A stretch of DNA of 64,000 bases from Streptococcus ictaluri 707-05 (GTDB lineage: Bacteria; Bacillota; Bacilli; Lactobacillales; Streptococcaceae): assembly GCF_000188015.2 (NCBI RefSeq), contig NZ_AEUX02000001.1:124001-188000 (forward strand), written 5' to 3'. The notes below the pieces were generated by a model. It searched no databases. It was not told the origin of the DNA and saw nothing but the letters and a program-made list of their open reading frames with translations. A program made the position numbers and the translations under genes. The number at the start of each line of letters is the position of its first letter. Positions within the stretch are counted from its first letter, which is position 1. Positions 52,510 to 61,464 of the stretch are shown here, one piece after another.

Positions 52510-53459
52510 AACTGTTAGAAACCATCCATCAACAGATAGATAGAGGCTTATACCATGGGGCTAGTTTAGCACTTTTTCAGTCGGGTAAGTGGCAAGAATA
52601 TTACATTGGCACGGTGGATGGCAAGCAAAAAGTGAGAGAAGACATGGTCTATGATTTGGCCAGCGTCTCAAAAGTAATTGGCGTTGCAACAATGTGCATT
52701 TTTCTAGTCAATAGTGGTGCGCTGCACTTGGACTTTCCCTTGAAATATTATTACCCAGCAGTAGTAAATGAGATGGTTACGCTTAGACAACTATTGACTC
52801 ATACAAGTGGCTTAGACCCTTATATTCCTAACAGAGATAATCTGAATGCTGAGCAGCTTAAGCAAGCTCTTAATCAATTGACCCAAAAAGAAGATCAGTC
52901 TTTTCATTATACGGATGTCAATTTTTTATTGTTAGGCTTTATGTTAGAAGAGCTCTTTGGGCAGTCTTTGGATCACTTGTTTAAAGAGCGTATTTTTACG
53001 CCATTTGGCATGAGCCAGACCTCTTTTGGTCCACGAAGAGAAGCTCTCCCGACGCGTCGAGGAATTAGTGATGGACAAGTTCATAATCCTAAAGCTAGGG
53101 TTTTAAAAGAACATGCTGGTTCAGCAGGACTCTTTTCGACGCTTAAGGATTTACAGCTCTTTTTAGAGCATTACCTTGAGGACGATTTTTCAGATTCCCT
53201 TTTTCGAGACTATAGTGGCACTGCCAAGAGCAGATCTTTAGGGTGGAACTTGGAAAGGGATTGGATAGATCACACGGGTTATACAGGTCCATTTATTATG
53301 CTCAATAAAAACGAAGGACAAGCAGCGATTTTTTTGACCAATCGCACCTTTGAAACGGATGATAGACCTTTGTGGATTGCAGAGCGTCGTCTTATTCGTG
53401 ATGCTATCCTAGAAAGCTTTACCAAAACTAAGCAAGAAGGACTAGACAAAACTGTCTAG
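52500..53459 (+). CDS. Beta-lactamase-fold serine hydrolase
   Basis: The ATG at 52500 lies inside the cppA end (ATGTCCTTAA), giving 319 residues. The serine-lysine motif is ASVSKVIG near residue 62, and the second motif YTDVNFLLLG is the YxN-type element of the class C/penicillin-binding group. A third block, HTGYTGPFIML, stands where the HxG/KTG motif is expected. There is no signal peptide. Relatives act as D-aminopeptidases, esterases or cell-wall enzymes; the substrate is unknown. The stop codon is inside a long hairpin. Confidence 0.85.
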   Translation: MSLKLLETIHQQIDRGLYHGASLALFQSGKWQEYYIGTVDGKQKVREDMVYDLASVSKVIGVATMCIFLVNSGALHLDFPLKYYYPAVVNEMVTLRQLLTHTSGLDPYIPNRDNLNAEQLKQALNQLTQKEDQSFHYTDVNFLLLGFMLEELFGQSLDHLFKERIFTPFGMSQTSFGPRREALPTRRGISDGQVHNPKARVLKEHAGSAGLFSTLKDLQLFLEHYLEDDFSDSLFRDYSGTAKSRSLGWNLERDWIDHTGYTGPFIMLNKNEGQAAIFLTNRTFETDDRPLWIAERRLIRDAILESFTKTKQEGLDKTV

Positions 53460-53474
53460 TCCTTCTTGCTTAGT
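53427..53474. terminator. 22-bp perfect hairpin over two convergent stop codons
   Basis: ACTAAGCAAGAAGGACTAGACA (left arm from 53427) pairs without mismatch with 53453-53474 around AAAC. It contains the serine hydrolase stop on one strand and the LacI-type pseudogene stop on the other. No T tail exists on either side, so efficient intrinsic termination is doubtful. Confidence 0.65.
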
Positions 53475-54496
53475 AAAGTCGGGGGCTTGCTGAAGATTCT
53501 CTTTCTATCAGAGCAACTGGTAGCACCTGTTTTGTTGGAATGTTTTTTCCATGTAAGAGTGCTAAAAGGGAATCAATGGCAAGTTGGGCCTTTTGGCTGG
53601 TTTCTTGGTGAATGGTTGTTAATTTAGGGCTAGTATAGAGTGTAAAAGGCAAATTATCAAATCCAATGAGCGAAAAATCATCTGGGACTTTTTTTGGTGA
53701 GCCTCTAAACCTTCCTTAATGCCGACAATCATTTCATCGGCTGTTGAAAAAATAGCCGTAATCTGATGGGGATTATGCTTAGCAAGCTCTTCTCCAAGAG
53801 TGTAGCCGCCATCAAAACAAATTTCCTGACCAAGCAAGTGTGGTTCAAGCTGCCATTCTTGAATGGCTTTTTGATAACCCAAAAACCGTTGATAGAGGAT
53901 ACCATTTTGTTAAAAGCCTCTAAGTGATAAACCTCTTTGCCTGAGGCAAAGGCGATGGCTTTATGACCTAATTGGCAGAGCTGTTTGGTGGCCAAATAAG
54001 CTCCTCTGAAATCGTCTGAATGAATAGTATAAATGCTGTCATCGTCCACATAAGAATCGATAAAAACCGTCGGAATAGAAAGGGTTTTTGTCATTTGCTT
54101 AGCATGCTGAGAAGAAATCCCAAAGGCAATAACCCCATCTGCCCCCCATGACTTAGCGGTATGGCAACACTCCTCTACTGAGGGGGTCTACAAAAGCATG
54201 ATGTCATAATGGTATTGATTAGCAAATCGGGAAATAGTAGCGATAATGCTAGATAAATAAGGGATTTCAAGCAAGCTCTTCCCTTCAAAAGAAGGCAGCC
54301 AAAGGGCGATGATACGAGATAGACCACTACTCAGAGACCTAGCATTAGCATCAGGAATATAGCCACTTTCTTCAATGAGAGCCATGACTTTTTGATAGGT
54401 TTTATCACTAACTTTATGACGTTTATTATTGAGCACATTTGAAACCGTCATGGGACTGATTCCCAGTTGGGCAGCAATTTCTTTAATAGTTGGCAC
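53470..54496 (-). pseudogene. LacI-family sugar regulator, three lesions
   Basis: The preferred start is GTG at 54496 (MPTIKEIAAQLGISP), with TTGGAG upstream. The DNA-binding domain is typical (PTIKEIAAQLGISPMTVSNVLNNK). TAG at 54188-54190 cuts it at DIMLL; the frame continues with TPSVEECCHTAKSWGADGVI. One A is missing from the run at 53905-53908, and another from the run at 53689-53695, each shifting the sensor domain frame; corrected it ends KKVPDDFSLIGFDNLPF. About 342 residues if repaired. It is divergent from the sugar transport operon, which it presumably controlled. Confidence 0.9.
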
Positions 54497-54826
54497 AGGT
54501 AAACTCCAATTCACGCAATGTAAAAGATAAGTCTATGATACCATAAGTCCGTCTCTTGACAAACTTAAAATGGCAAAAGATTTTTAGAAAGGGTATTGAC
54601 AGGTTTTTACTCTCGTATTATATTGAGGTCAATAGAAAACGCTTCCCTAATTCTTACAAAGACTTTTGGGATTTATTTGGGAAGATTAGTTTAACGATAA
54701 ACCTAATAAAGAAAAATGGTTGTGACAACACTTTTCTTTATTTTTACTATTTGATTTAACGATAAACCAGATGAAACCTAAACTAATCTCACTAAGCTAG
54801 ACACCTTATGAAATGGAGAAAGACAA
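54497..54826 (+). promoter_or_regulatory. Control region of the oligosaccharide operon
   Basis: No gene is supported here. TTGACA (54596-54601), 17 bp, then TATATT (54619-54624) form a strong promoter. TAGAAAACGCTTCCCT at 54633-54648, just downstream, resembles a CcpA cre or LacI-family operator, consistent with repression by the now broken LacI protein and by catabolite control. The rest is AT-rich leader with the repeated phrase ACGATAAACC (54694, 54759). Confidence 0.6.
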
Positions 54827-55761
54827 TTGAAAATGCCAACTGTAATTAGCCAGTACATAACCGACTACAAAAAAGATTTCAAAAAAGCATACCTCTTTAT
54901 GTCTTGCTTTTACCTTCTTTAGTCTTACTTCTTGTATTTTCTTACTATCCCATGTATGGGCTTGTGATTGCTTTTAAAGATTATTCACCGTCACTTGGTT
55001 TTTCAGGCAGTCCATGGGTCGGTTTTAAGCATTTTTACCAATTTTTTAATTCTTACCAGTTTGGTTTGACCATTAAAAATACCTTGGTGATTAGTCTTTA
55101 TAGTATATTTATTGGATTTCCCTTGCCTATTTTGATTGCCTTGTTATCAAATCAATTGAGGAGTGAACGCTTTAAGAAGATTTTCCAAGTGACCACTTAT
55201 TTTCCGCATTTTATTTCAGTTATGGTTGTGGTGGGGATGGTCTTGATTTTCTTCTCACCTGAGACAGGGATTGTGGCTAATTTCTTTCGTTTTTTAGGTT
55301 TACATTATCCCAATATTTTAGCTAATAATAGTTTTTTCAAAGACATTTATGTGTGGAGTGATGTTTGGCAACACACCGGTTGGGACAGCATAGTTTATAT
55401 CGCAGCTTTAGCATCCATTGATCCGACTTACTATGAGGCGGCAGAAATGGACGGAGCCAGTCGCTTTCAAAAGATTTTGGCTATTGATATACCCCATTTG
55501 ATTCCGACCATGGTGGTTCTTTTGATCCTGAGGGCAGGTGGTTTACTGAGTATAGGATTTGAAAAAGTCCTTCTTTTACAAAACCCTCTTAACTTATCAG
55601 CGAGTGAAATCATCTCGACCTATGTTTATAAGATGGGGCTGCAAAGCTTCCAATACAGTTTGTCGACGGCTATTGGATTGTTTAATACCTTAGTCAATTT
55701 AATTATTCTACTAACGGTGAACTGGTTAGCGAAAAAATACACGGAAAATAGCTTATTATAA
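54827..55761 (+). pseudogene. ABC sugar permease (LplB-type), frameshifted near its N-terminus
   Basis: A start at TTG 54827 or ATG 54833, behind GGAG, opens (MK)MPTVISQYITDYKKDFKKAYLF, the usual cytoplasmic N-terminus of such permeases, then stops after about 30 codons. One missing base near 54900 separates it from the open remainder (VLLLPSLVLLLVFSYYPMYGLVIAFKDYSP onward, to 55761). The remaining part has the six spans and the EAA loop YYEAAEMDGASRFQKILAIDIPHL. A start inside span 1 could be imagined, but no ribosome site supports it. Confidence 0.75.
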
Positions 55762-55773
55762 GGAGATTTGGAC

Positions 55774-56673
55774 TTGAAAGTGATAACTAAATTTTTCAAA
55801 CGTAAAGCGTCAGATGTTCTTTTTGATATTAGCCTCTATGTCATTGCCTGTTTGATTATTCTTTTGGTCATTTACCCATTGTGGTTTGTTTTTATTGCTT
55901 CGTTTAGTGATCCTTCTTCAGTGGCAAGAGGAGATGTGCTCTTATGGCCTAAAGAATGGAGCTTAAATGCCTATCGAACCTTACTGCAAGATCGTAGCAT
56001 CTGGATTGGTTACCGTAACACCATTTTATATACCTTTTTTGGAATTCTTTTTGGCTTAGCGGTTAATCTCCCTGCTGGCTATGCCTTATCACGACAGGAG
56101 TTATTAGGGAAAAAAGTGATTCAATTTCTTTTCTTGGTTCCCATGTTTATCTCTGGGGGCTTGATTCCAACTTATTTGGTAGTTAGAGATGTAGGCTTGC
56201 TCAATAATCCCTTGGTTATGATAGTTCCTTTTGCTGTGTCTTCTTACAATGTGATTGTGGCTAAAACCTTCTTTAAGAGTAATATTCCTGAAGGCTTATG
56301 GGAGGCAGCTCAGATGGATGGTGCAGGAACCATACGTTTCTTCTTCTCGTTCGTATTGCCTCTGTCAAAAGCCATCATTGCGGTTATTGGCTTATGGACA
56401 GCTGTTGGCATTTGGAATTCCTGGTTTAATGCTTTGATTTACTTAACAGATGCTGATTTGCAGCCCTTGCAATTGGTTTTGAGACGCATTTTAGTAACTA
56501 ATGATTCCTTATTAAAACAGGCAACAGGTAGCTTAGCTTCTAAGCTAAGGGATTTGTCAGAAATGATGAAGTATGCTGCTATTGTAGTATCCACCTTACC
56601 CATTCTTTGTTTATACCCCTTGTTGCAGAAACATTTTAATAAAGGGGTCATGATTGGTTCGATTAAAGAATAG
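55774..56673 (+). CDS. ABC sugar permease (YtcP-type)
   Basis: The 299-residue second permease subunit starts probably at TTG 55774 (MKVITKFFKRKASD), 8 bases after AAGGAG; the TTG at 55768 is too close. Six membrane spans are visible, with the EAA loop LWEAAQMDGAGTIRFFFSFVLPLSKAI that docks the ATPase. It is intact, although its partner permease, YesL-type neighbour and hydrolase are broken. The ATPase would have been MsmK or a similar shared subunit, since none is encoded here. Confidence 0.88.
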   Translation: MKVITKFFKRKASDVLFDISLYVIACLIILLVIYPLWFVFIASFSDPSSVARGDVLLWPKEWSLNAYRTLLQDRSIWIGYRNTILYTFFGILFGLAVNLPAGYALSRQELLGKKVIQFLFLVPMFISGGLIPTYLVVRDVGLLNNPLVMIVPFAVSSYNVIVAKTFFKSNIPEGLWEAAQMDGAGTIRFFFSFVLPLSKAIIAVIGLWTAVGIWNSWFNALIYLTDADLQPLQLVLRRILVTNDSLLKQATGSLASKLRDLSEMMKYAAIVVSTLPILCLYPLLQKHFNKGVMIGSIKE

Positions 56674-56684
56674 GAAGACAACTG

Positions 56685-57328
56685 ATGACTAAATTACTTA
56701 ATCCAAATAGTCGTGTACTGTTTTTTTAGAGGCATGCTTTGATTTATGGCTTCTTAATTGTTTATTTCTTACATTTTCTTTACCTGTCATAACACTTGGG
56801 GCGAGTTTAACAGCTCTGTACAAGTCGGTTGGTGATCTTCGAGACGGCAAGCGACTTCATGTCAGCAAAGGTTTCTACACTACTTTTAAAGCCAATTGGA
56901 AAGACAGTAGCTACTTTTATGGATTAAGTGGTTTGGTGATGCTAGTTGTCTTATTAAATGTCAGATTGATGAATCTGACGACTGGTTTACCGAGACTGAT
57001 ACTCATTTCCAGTCTCTCAATTGTTAGCCTTTATTTGTGGCTCTTTGTCTTTTCGACCTATTACTTTATCGTTCGTTATCAGAATCGTTTAAGGAAACAA
57101 CTCGTCTCTGTCATGCAATTTAGTGCTTGTGAGAAGTGGAAGCTGCTTGCCATGAGTGGTTTATATTTGGCATTATACCTCTTCTTTTTAAGTAGCCGTA
57201 TCGGCCTTGTCACAGCCCTATACTTTTTCAGCTTTGGTGGTGCAGCCTTATTAGCCTTAATCAAGGTCATCTTTTTTAGAAAAATACTAAAAAAATACGA
57301 AGAAAGTGGAGGGAAAAAATCATTGTAA
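56685..57328 (+). pseudogene. YesL/DUF624 membrane protein, frameshifted
   Basis: The ATG at 56685, 12 bp after the permease stop, opens MTKLLNPNSRVLFF and stops at TAG 56727-56729. Adding one T to the seven-T run at 56721-56727 gives RVLFFLEACFDLWLLNCLFLTFSLPVITLG, the hallmark start of YesL-type membrane proteins, and the frame then stays open to 57328. These proteins accompany LplB/YtcP sugar transport systems; their function is not established. About 214 residues when repaired. Confidence 0.82.
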
Positions 57329-57375
57329 TTGTCAATCGTTACTTGTAGGATACCAATATTTATAAAGGAGAAAAC

Positions 57376-58947
57376 ATGAAAAAACCTATCCGCTCTTATC
57401 TGTTACTTAGTTCCCTATTACCTATCTTAGCCTTGTCCTTAAGTGCTTGTCAGTCTCAAACTGCTTCAAAAGAATCAAAAAGTACTAGTGATAAGGATTT
57501 TACAGTGGCAACTGTCCGTTGGCAAGACTGGGGCAAAGATTTCTTAAAAGGTTTTGTTGAAAAAGCTGAGAAAAAAGCAGATGTTTCGGTCAACTGGAAA
57601 GTCTATTTGAACTCAGATTGGGCAGACCAAAAAGCTGTTCTTATGGCTGGTGGTAAGCTCCCAGATGCTTTTTTAGGCTCAATTTCCTTCTCAGACAGTG
57701 ATTTGTCTGTCTTTAAAAATCGCTTCATTCCACTAGAATCTTTGATTGACAAGCACATGCCTAATCTAACCAAAATTATGAAAAAGAATCCGAACATGCG
57801 TGCTATTGTCACCGATCCAGATGGGCATATTTATTCCTTGCCAAAACGTGAACCAATGAGTCCCAAAGTGGCTAATCAGCTTTATATTAATCAAAAATGG
57901 TTGGATCGTTTAGGTTTACAAATGCCAAAGACTTATGAAGACTTAGTTGCGGTTTCAAAAGCCTTTCGTGATAAAGATGCTAATGGCAATGGGAATCCTT
58001 CCGATGAAATTCCATTTGAAAATGGTGGTGTAGACCCAATCTTAACTTATGCGTTACCATTTGGGACAGTTATCAGTCCAGGAGAATCAGGACGTTACTG
58101 GACAGTCAATGACAAGAAAATTACCTTTACTCCAACTGCTGATTACTATAAAGAGGGGATTAAATGGGTACATCAACAATATCAAGAAAAATTAATTGAT
58201 CTTGAAATTTTCACTCAAGATTCCTCTCAAGCAGAAGCGAAACGTCAGAATAAGGGGGATGCTATTGTTGGTATCTCTGCTGGCTGGACAGCAGATTCCT
58301 TGTTTGGACCACATGCTTCTGAGTATGTACCGATGCCACCTATCACAGGTCCAAGTGGCAAAGCTTTTGTTCACTCAGATGGTAGTGGTTATGGGCGAAA
58401 TGAACTCTTGATTACTGATCAAGCTAAAGATCCTGGTAAAATTCTAGCGTTCTTTGACCAATTCTATACTGAGGACGCAACCATTCAGACTTTCTACGGT
58501 TCCTTTGACAAGGCCACTAAGAAGAATGAAGATGGTACTTATACGGTTTTAGAAGCCCCAGATGGCGAGCAAGATATTTTTGCATGGGTTAATTCTTTAA
58601 GAAGTTTTGGACCTAAATATGCTCCAGATGGCTTTAACCAAAAAGTCACCTTACCTAAAGGAGCTGGTGATGGCCTTAAGTTAGAAGCTCAAAAAGTGGT
58701 CGAAGACGCTGCTCAAGAAGCCTTCCCTAATGTCATGTTCACCCAAGAAGAACTCAATCGTTTGTCAGTGATTTCCGTAGATATCATGTCCTTCATTCAA
58801 TCTAAACAAGCTCATTGGGTTACAGAAGGTAATATTGATAAAGAATGGGATGACTACTTAAAAGCTCTTGATAAAATGGGCTTAAAAGAATACCAAAGCA
58901 TTCATCAAACGGCTTACAAACGCTATCTACAAAGCGAGAAAAAATAA
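57376..58947 (+). CDS. Extracellular solute-binding lipoprotein of a sugar ABC transporter
   Basis: The 523-residue protein has a lipoprotein signal ending LSLSACQS, with the lipidated Cys near residue 25, then a Ser/Thr linker and a family 1-type binding fold (DFTVATVRWQDWGKDFLKGF; AVLMAGGKLPDAFLGS). It is of the long LplA/YtcQ class that binds oligosaccharides. AAAGGAG precedes it and a strong terminator follows. It is intact in a locus in which four of six genes are broken; without a full membrane pair it would act at best as a partner of another system or as a surface protein. Confidence 0.9.
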   Translation: MKKPIRSYLLLSSLLPILALSLSACQSQTASKESKSTSDKDFTVATVRWQDWGKDFLKGFVEKAEKKADVSVNWKVYLNSDWADQKAVLMAGGKLPDAFLGSISFSDSDLSVFKNRFIPLESLIDKHMPNLTKIMKKNPNMRAIVTDPDGHIYSLPKREPMSPKVANQLYINQKWLDRLGLQMPKTYEDLVAVSKAFRDKDANGNGNPSDEIPFENGGVDPILTYALPFGTVISPGESGRYWTVNDKKITFTPTADYYKEGIKWVHQQYQEKLIDLEIFTQDSSQAEAKRQNKGDAIVGISAGWTADSLFGPHASEYVPMPPITGPSGKAFVHSDGSGYGRNELLITDQAKDPGKILAFFDQFYTEDATIQTFYGSFDKATKKNEDGTYTVLEAPDGEQDIFAWVNSLRSFGPKYAPDGFNQKVTLPKGAGDGLKLEAQKVVEDAAQEAFPNVMFTQEELNRLSVISVDIMSFIQSKQAHWVTEGNIDKEWDDYLKALDKMGLKEYQSIHQTAYKRYLQSEKK

Positions 58948-58956
58948 GTTTTGAAA

Positions 58957-59002
58957 AAGGCCCCAAGGAAAGGTCAAGCATTTCTTTAGGGCCTTCTTTT
59001 TT
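58957..59002 (+). terminator. Terminator after the solute-binding protein gene
   Basis: AAGGCCC and GGGCCTT enclose further pairing (AAGGAAA/TTTCTTT), followed by TTCTTTTTT. It would partly separate the hydrolase gene from the operon. Confidence 0.82.
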
Positions 59003-59035
59003 GAAAGTATCAGACAAGTTTATTAAGGAGAATAT

Positions 59036-60925
59036 ATGGAATCCCTTTTGACATCTATCTATTCGGATTCAACCAGTCATTATGTGTCTAACCCCTACCC
59101 AAAAAGAGGTGATAAGATTAGCATTACCATAAGACTTCGTGTCAATGACAAGATTGATAAGGTTTTTTTACGCTATAAAAAACAAGGTGTGGAAATTATT
59201 GAGACCATGAGCAAACAAAAAGTTGTTAATGGGCTGGTTTATTACCAAGCGCAAGCACATTGTTTGGACCAGTTTTTGACCTATCAATTTTACTTAACGA
59301 CTCAGGATACAATTTATTTTTACACCCAAGCTGGCCTCACAACTTATTTGCCAGATGATAGTCGTAATTTTAAGATTTTTACAGATTATGACGCACCGTC
59401 ATGGCTTTCTAAAACGGTCTTTTATCAAATCATGCCCGATCGCTTTGCTAATGGCCGTCCAGAATTGACCCTAAAAGCGGATGCTTTCACTTATAATCAC
59501 AAACAGCCACGCTTGATGAACTGGGATGAAGCGCCTCTTGAATATAGTGAAGTTTCTGGGATGGATTTTTATGGGGGTGATTTGTGGGGGATTATTGATC
59601 GCTTGGATTACTTGCAAGAGCTTGATGTCAACGGAATTTACCTTAATCCTATTTTTACCTCACCGACCCATCATAAGTATGATGCCCTTGATTATTTTGA
59701 GGTTGACCCTAGCTTAGGAGGTGAAGAAGCCCTTATTGCGCTTTCTAAAGCCATGCATGACCGTGACATGCGCTTGATTTTAGATATTTCGATTAATCAT
59801 ACCAGTTCGTCTTCCAAGTGGTTTAACAAAACCTGTGAATTTTATGATAAGAGTTAAGGAGCTTATCATAATCCTGACAGTCCAGAACGCGAGTTTTTCT
59901 TTATTAAAGAAGATGGCAGTTATTTGTCCTGGTTTGGCGTTGAGACCATGCCACAGCTCAATTATGGCTCTGAGAAATTAAGGGATATAATCTACAGAAA
60001 TGAGAACTCTGTTTTAAAACGTTACCTTAAAGAACCCTTTAATATTGATGGTTGGCGCTTTGATGTGGCAGATGTCATGGCTAGAAATGAGATTTTAGAT
60101 GTCTATCACGAGGTTTGGCAGGAAATCTATCAAGAAGTTAAAAAAACCAAACCTGATGCAGTGGTCTTAGCCGAAGAATGGGCTGACGCTTGGGAGATGT
60201 TTGACACCAAACAGTGGGACTCTACCATGAATTATTTTCAAGCAGCAAGGCCCTTACGTGAATTTGCAGGCACAGGAGATCTCTTTATGGATCGTCAGGC
60301 AGATTTGGCTAAAATCCATTACCCCAGAGATGCTAGTCACCTAGGGCACCGTATTTTACAATTTTTGACCAAAATTCCATCTCAAGTTCAGTATCAGATG
60401 CTTAACCTCATTGATTCTCATGATATTATTCGGTTGTATCATATGCCAAATATCACGACGCAAGCTTTTCAAGGCGCTTCTGTGATCCTCTTTGGATTAC
60501 CTGGAGCGACTAGTATTTGGTATGGGGATGAGCAATTATTGGCAGGGCATGGTCATTCTACGGAAGGAACTCGCTATCCTATGAATTGGGATGTGCCTTT
60601 AACGCCAGAACAGAGCCAAAACTTCCAGCTTTATCAGCGATTGTGTCCCTTAAAAACCAGTAGAGAAGCACTACAAACAGGTGGCTTTAAAATCATCTCG
60701 ATGACAGGGGACTTATTTGCTTTTGCCCGCTTCACCAAAGAAGAATTCTTCTTATTCATGTGGTCTCAATCAGATGAAGTAGAGCAGTTAGAAGTCTCCT
60801 TGGCAGATTTTGGCATGTCCGAGATCATACAAGAAGTCTTATTTGGTGATGTGACAGTGAATCAAGAAGGCGGTCAACTGAAGGTTACTCTAGTTGCTAA
60901 AGGATTCGGCTTAGTCGGTCACTAA
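59036..60925 (+). pseudogene. Cyclomaltodextrinase/neopullulanase-type GH13 hydrolase, nonsense mutation
   Basis: About 629 codons in one frame encode an N-terminal CBM34-like domain (to about residue 115) and a GH13 barrel: QIMPDRFANG, DLWGIIDRLDYLQ, DISINHTSS, GWRFDVADVMA with the nucleophile Asp, VVLAEEW with the acid/base Glu, and IDSHDIIR. TAA at 59855-59857 stops translation in the middle of the barrel (YDKS-stop-GAYHNPDSPER); CAA to TAA is the simplest origin. The enzyme would have cleaved imported maltodextrins or cyclodextrins in the cytoplasm. An AAGGAG site stands before the ATG. Apart from this one stop the gene is open, so the loss may be recent. Confidence 0.9.
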
Positions 60926-60944
60926 ATTTTAGTTAAGAACAATA

Positions 60945-60967
60945 AAAAAAGCCTTTCGAGGCTTTTT
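60945..60967. terminator. Bidirectional terminator
   Basis: AAAAAAGCC pairs with GGCTTTTTT around TTTCGA, between the hydrolase pseudogene and the GNAT gene; it touches the GNAT stop codon. Confidence 0.88.
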
Positions 60968-61404
60968 TATAATTTGAGTTGCATGGTCACATGTTCAATG
61001 CCAGCTTCTGTGAAAATAGGGCCTTTAGGCTCAAAGTTTAGTTTGGCATAAAAGGGCTGTGCACTTAATTGGGCATGTAGCTCTAAGAGCTGAAAACCTT
61101 GGTTTTTAGCTTCTTGGATGACATGGTGCATAAGAACTTTTCCAAAACCTCGCTTACGATAGGCTTTTAGCACAGCCATACGCTGTAAAGTGGCGCACTG
61201 AAAGTGACTATCAGGAAGAAGGCGACAAGTCGCAGCGGGCTTTTGATGCTCATCGTATAAAACAAAATGTAGGCAATGGGCTTCTTTGGCATCTATTTCA
61301 AGGCTTTCTGGAACTCCTTGCTCGGCAACAAAGACAGCACGTCTTATTTTGAGGGCATCTAAATAGGCATCTGATAAGGTATTTCGTGTTTGTTTGATTA
61401 GCAT
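60967..61404 (-). CDS. GNAT-family N-acetyltransferase
   Basis: The 145-residue enzyme has the GNAT fold with the acetyl-CoA loop AVLKAYRKRGFGKVLMHHVIQEA (R-x-x-G-x-G/A type) near residue 80 and the typical late strands LELHAQLSAQPFYAKLNFEPKG. Similar ElaA-type proteins act on unidentified small molecules or proteins. The start at 61404 (MLIKQTRNTLSDAYLDALKIR) has only a weak ribosome site. It is oriented with pflB, separated by a terminator. Confidence 0.9.
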   Translation of the reverse strand: MLIKQTRNTLSDAYLDALKIRRAVFVAEQGVPESLEIDAKEAHCLHFVLYDEHQKPAATCRLLPDSHFQCATLQRMAVLKAYRKRGFGKVLMHHVIQEAKNQGFQLLELHAQLSAQPFYAKLNFEPKGPIFTEAGIEHVTMQLKL

Positions 61405-61418
61405 ACCTCTATTTTAGT

Positions 61419-61460
61419 GAAAAAGAAAAGCTTGTCAACTAAGACAAGCTCTTTCTTTTT
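61419..61460 (-). terminator. Terminator of pflB
   Basis: AAAAAGAAAAGCTTGTC and GACAAGCTCTTTCTTTTT pair closely around AACTAA, giving T-rich tails on both strands; it lies directly after the pflB stop. Confidence 0.85.
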
Positions 61461-61464
61461 GATG

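Noticed and set aside
54556..54759. A 67-codon open frame in the leader of the sugar operon
   Set aside because: It spans the promoter (TTGACA/TATATT) and cre-like site, has no ribosome site and no protein-like composition.
59924..60925. Second half of the GH13 gene as a separate enzyme
   Set aside because: It is in the same frame as the first half, begins in the middle of the catalytic barrel and lacks a start signal.
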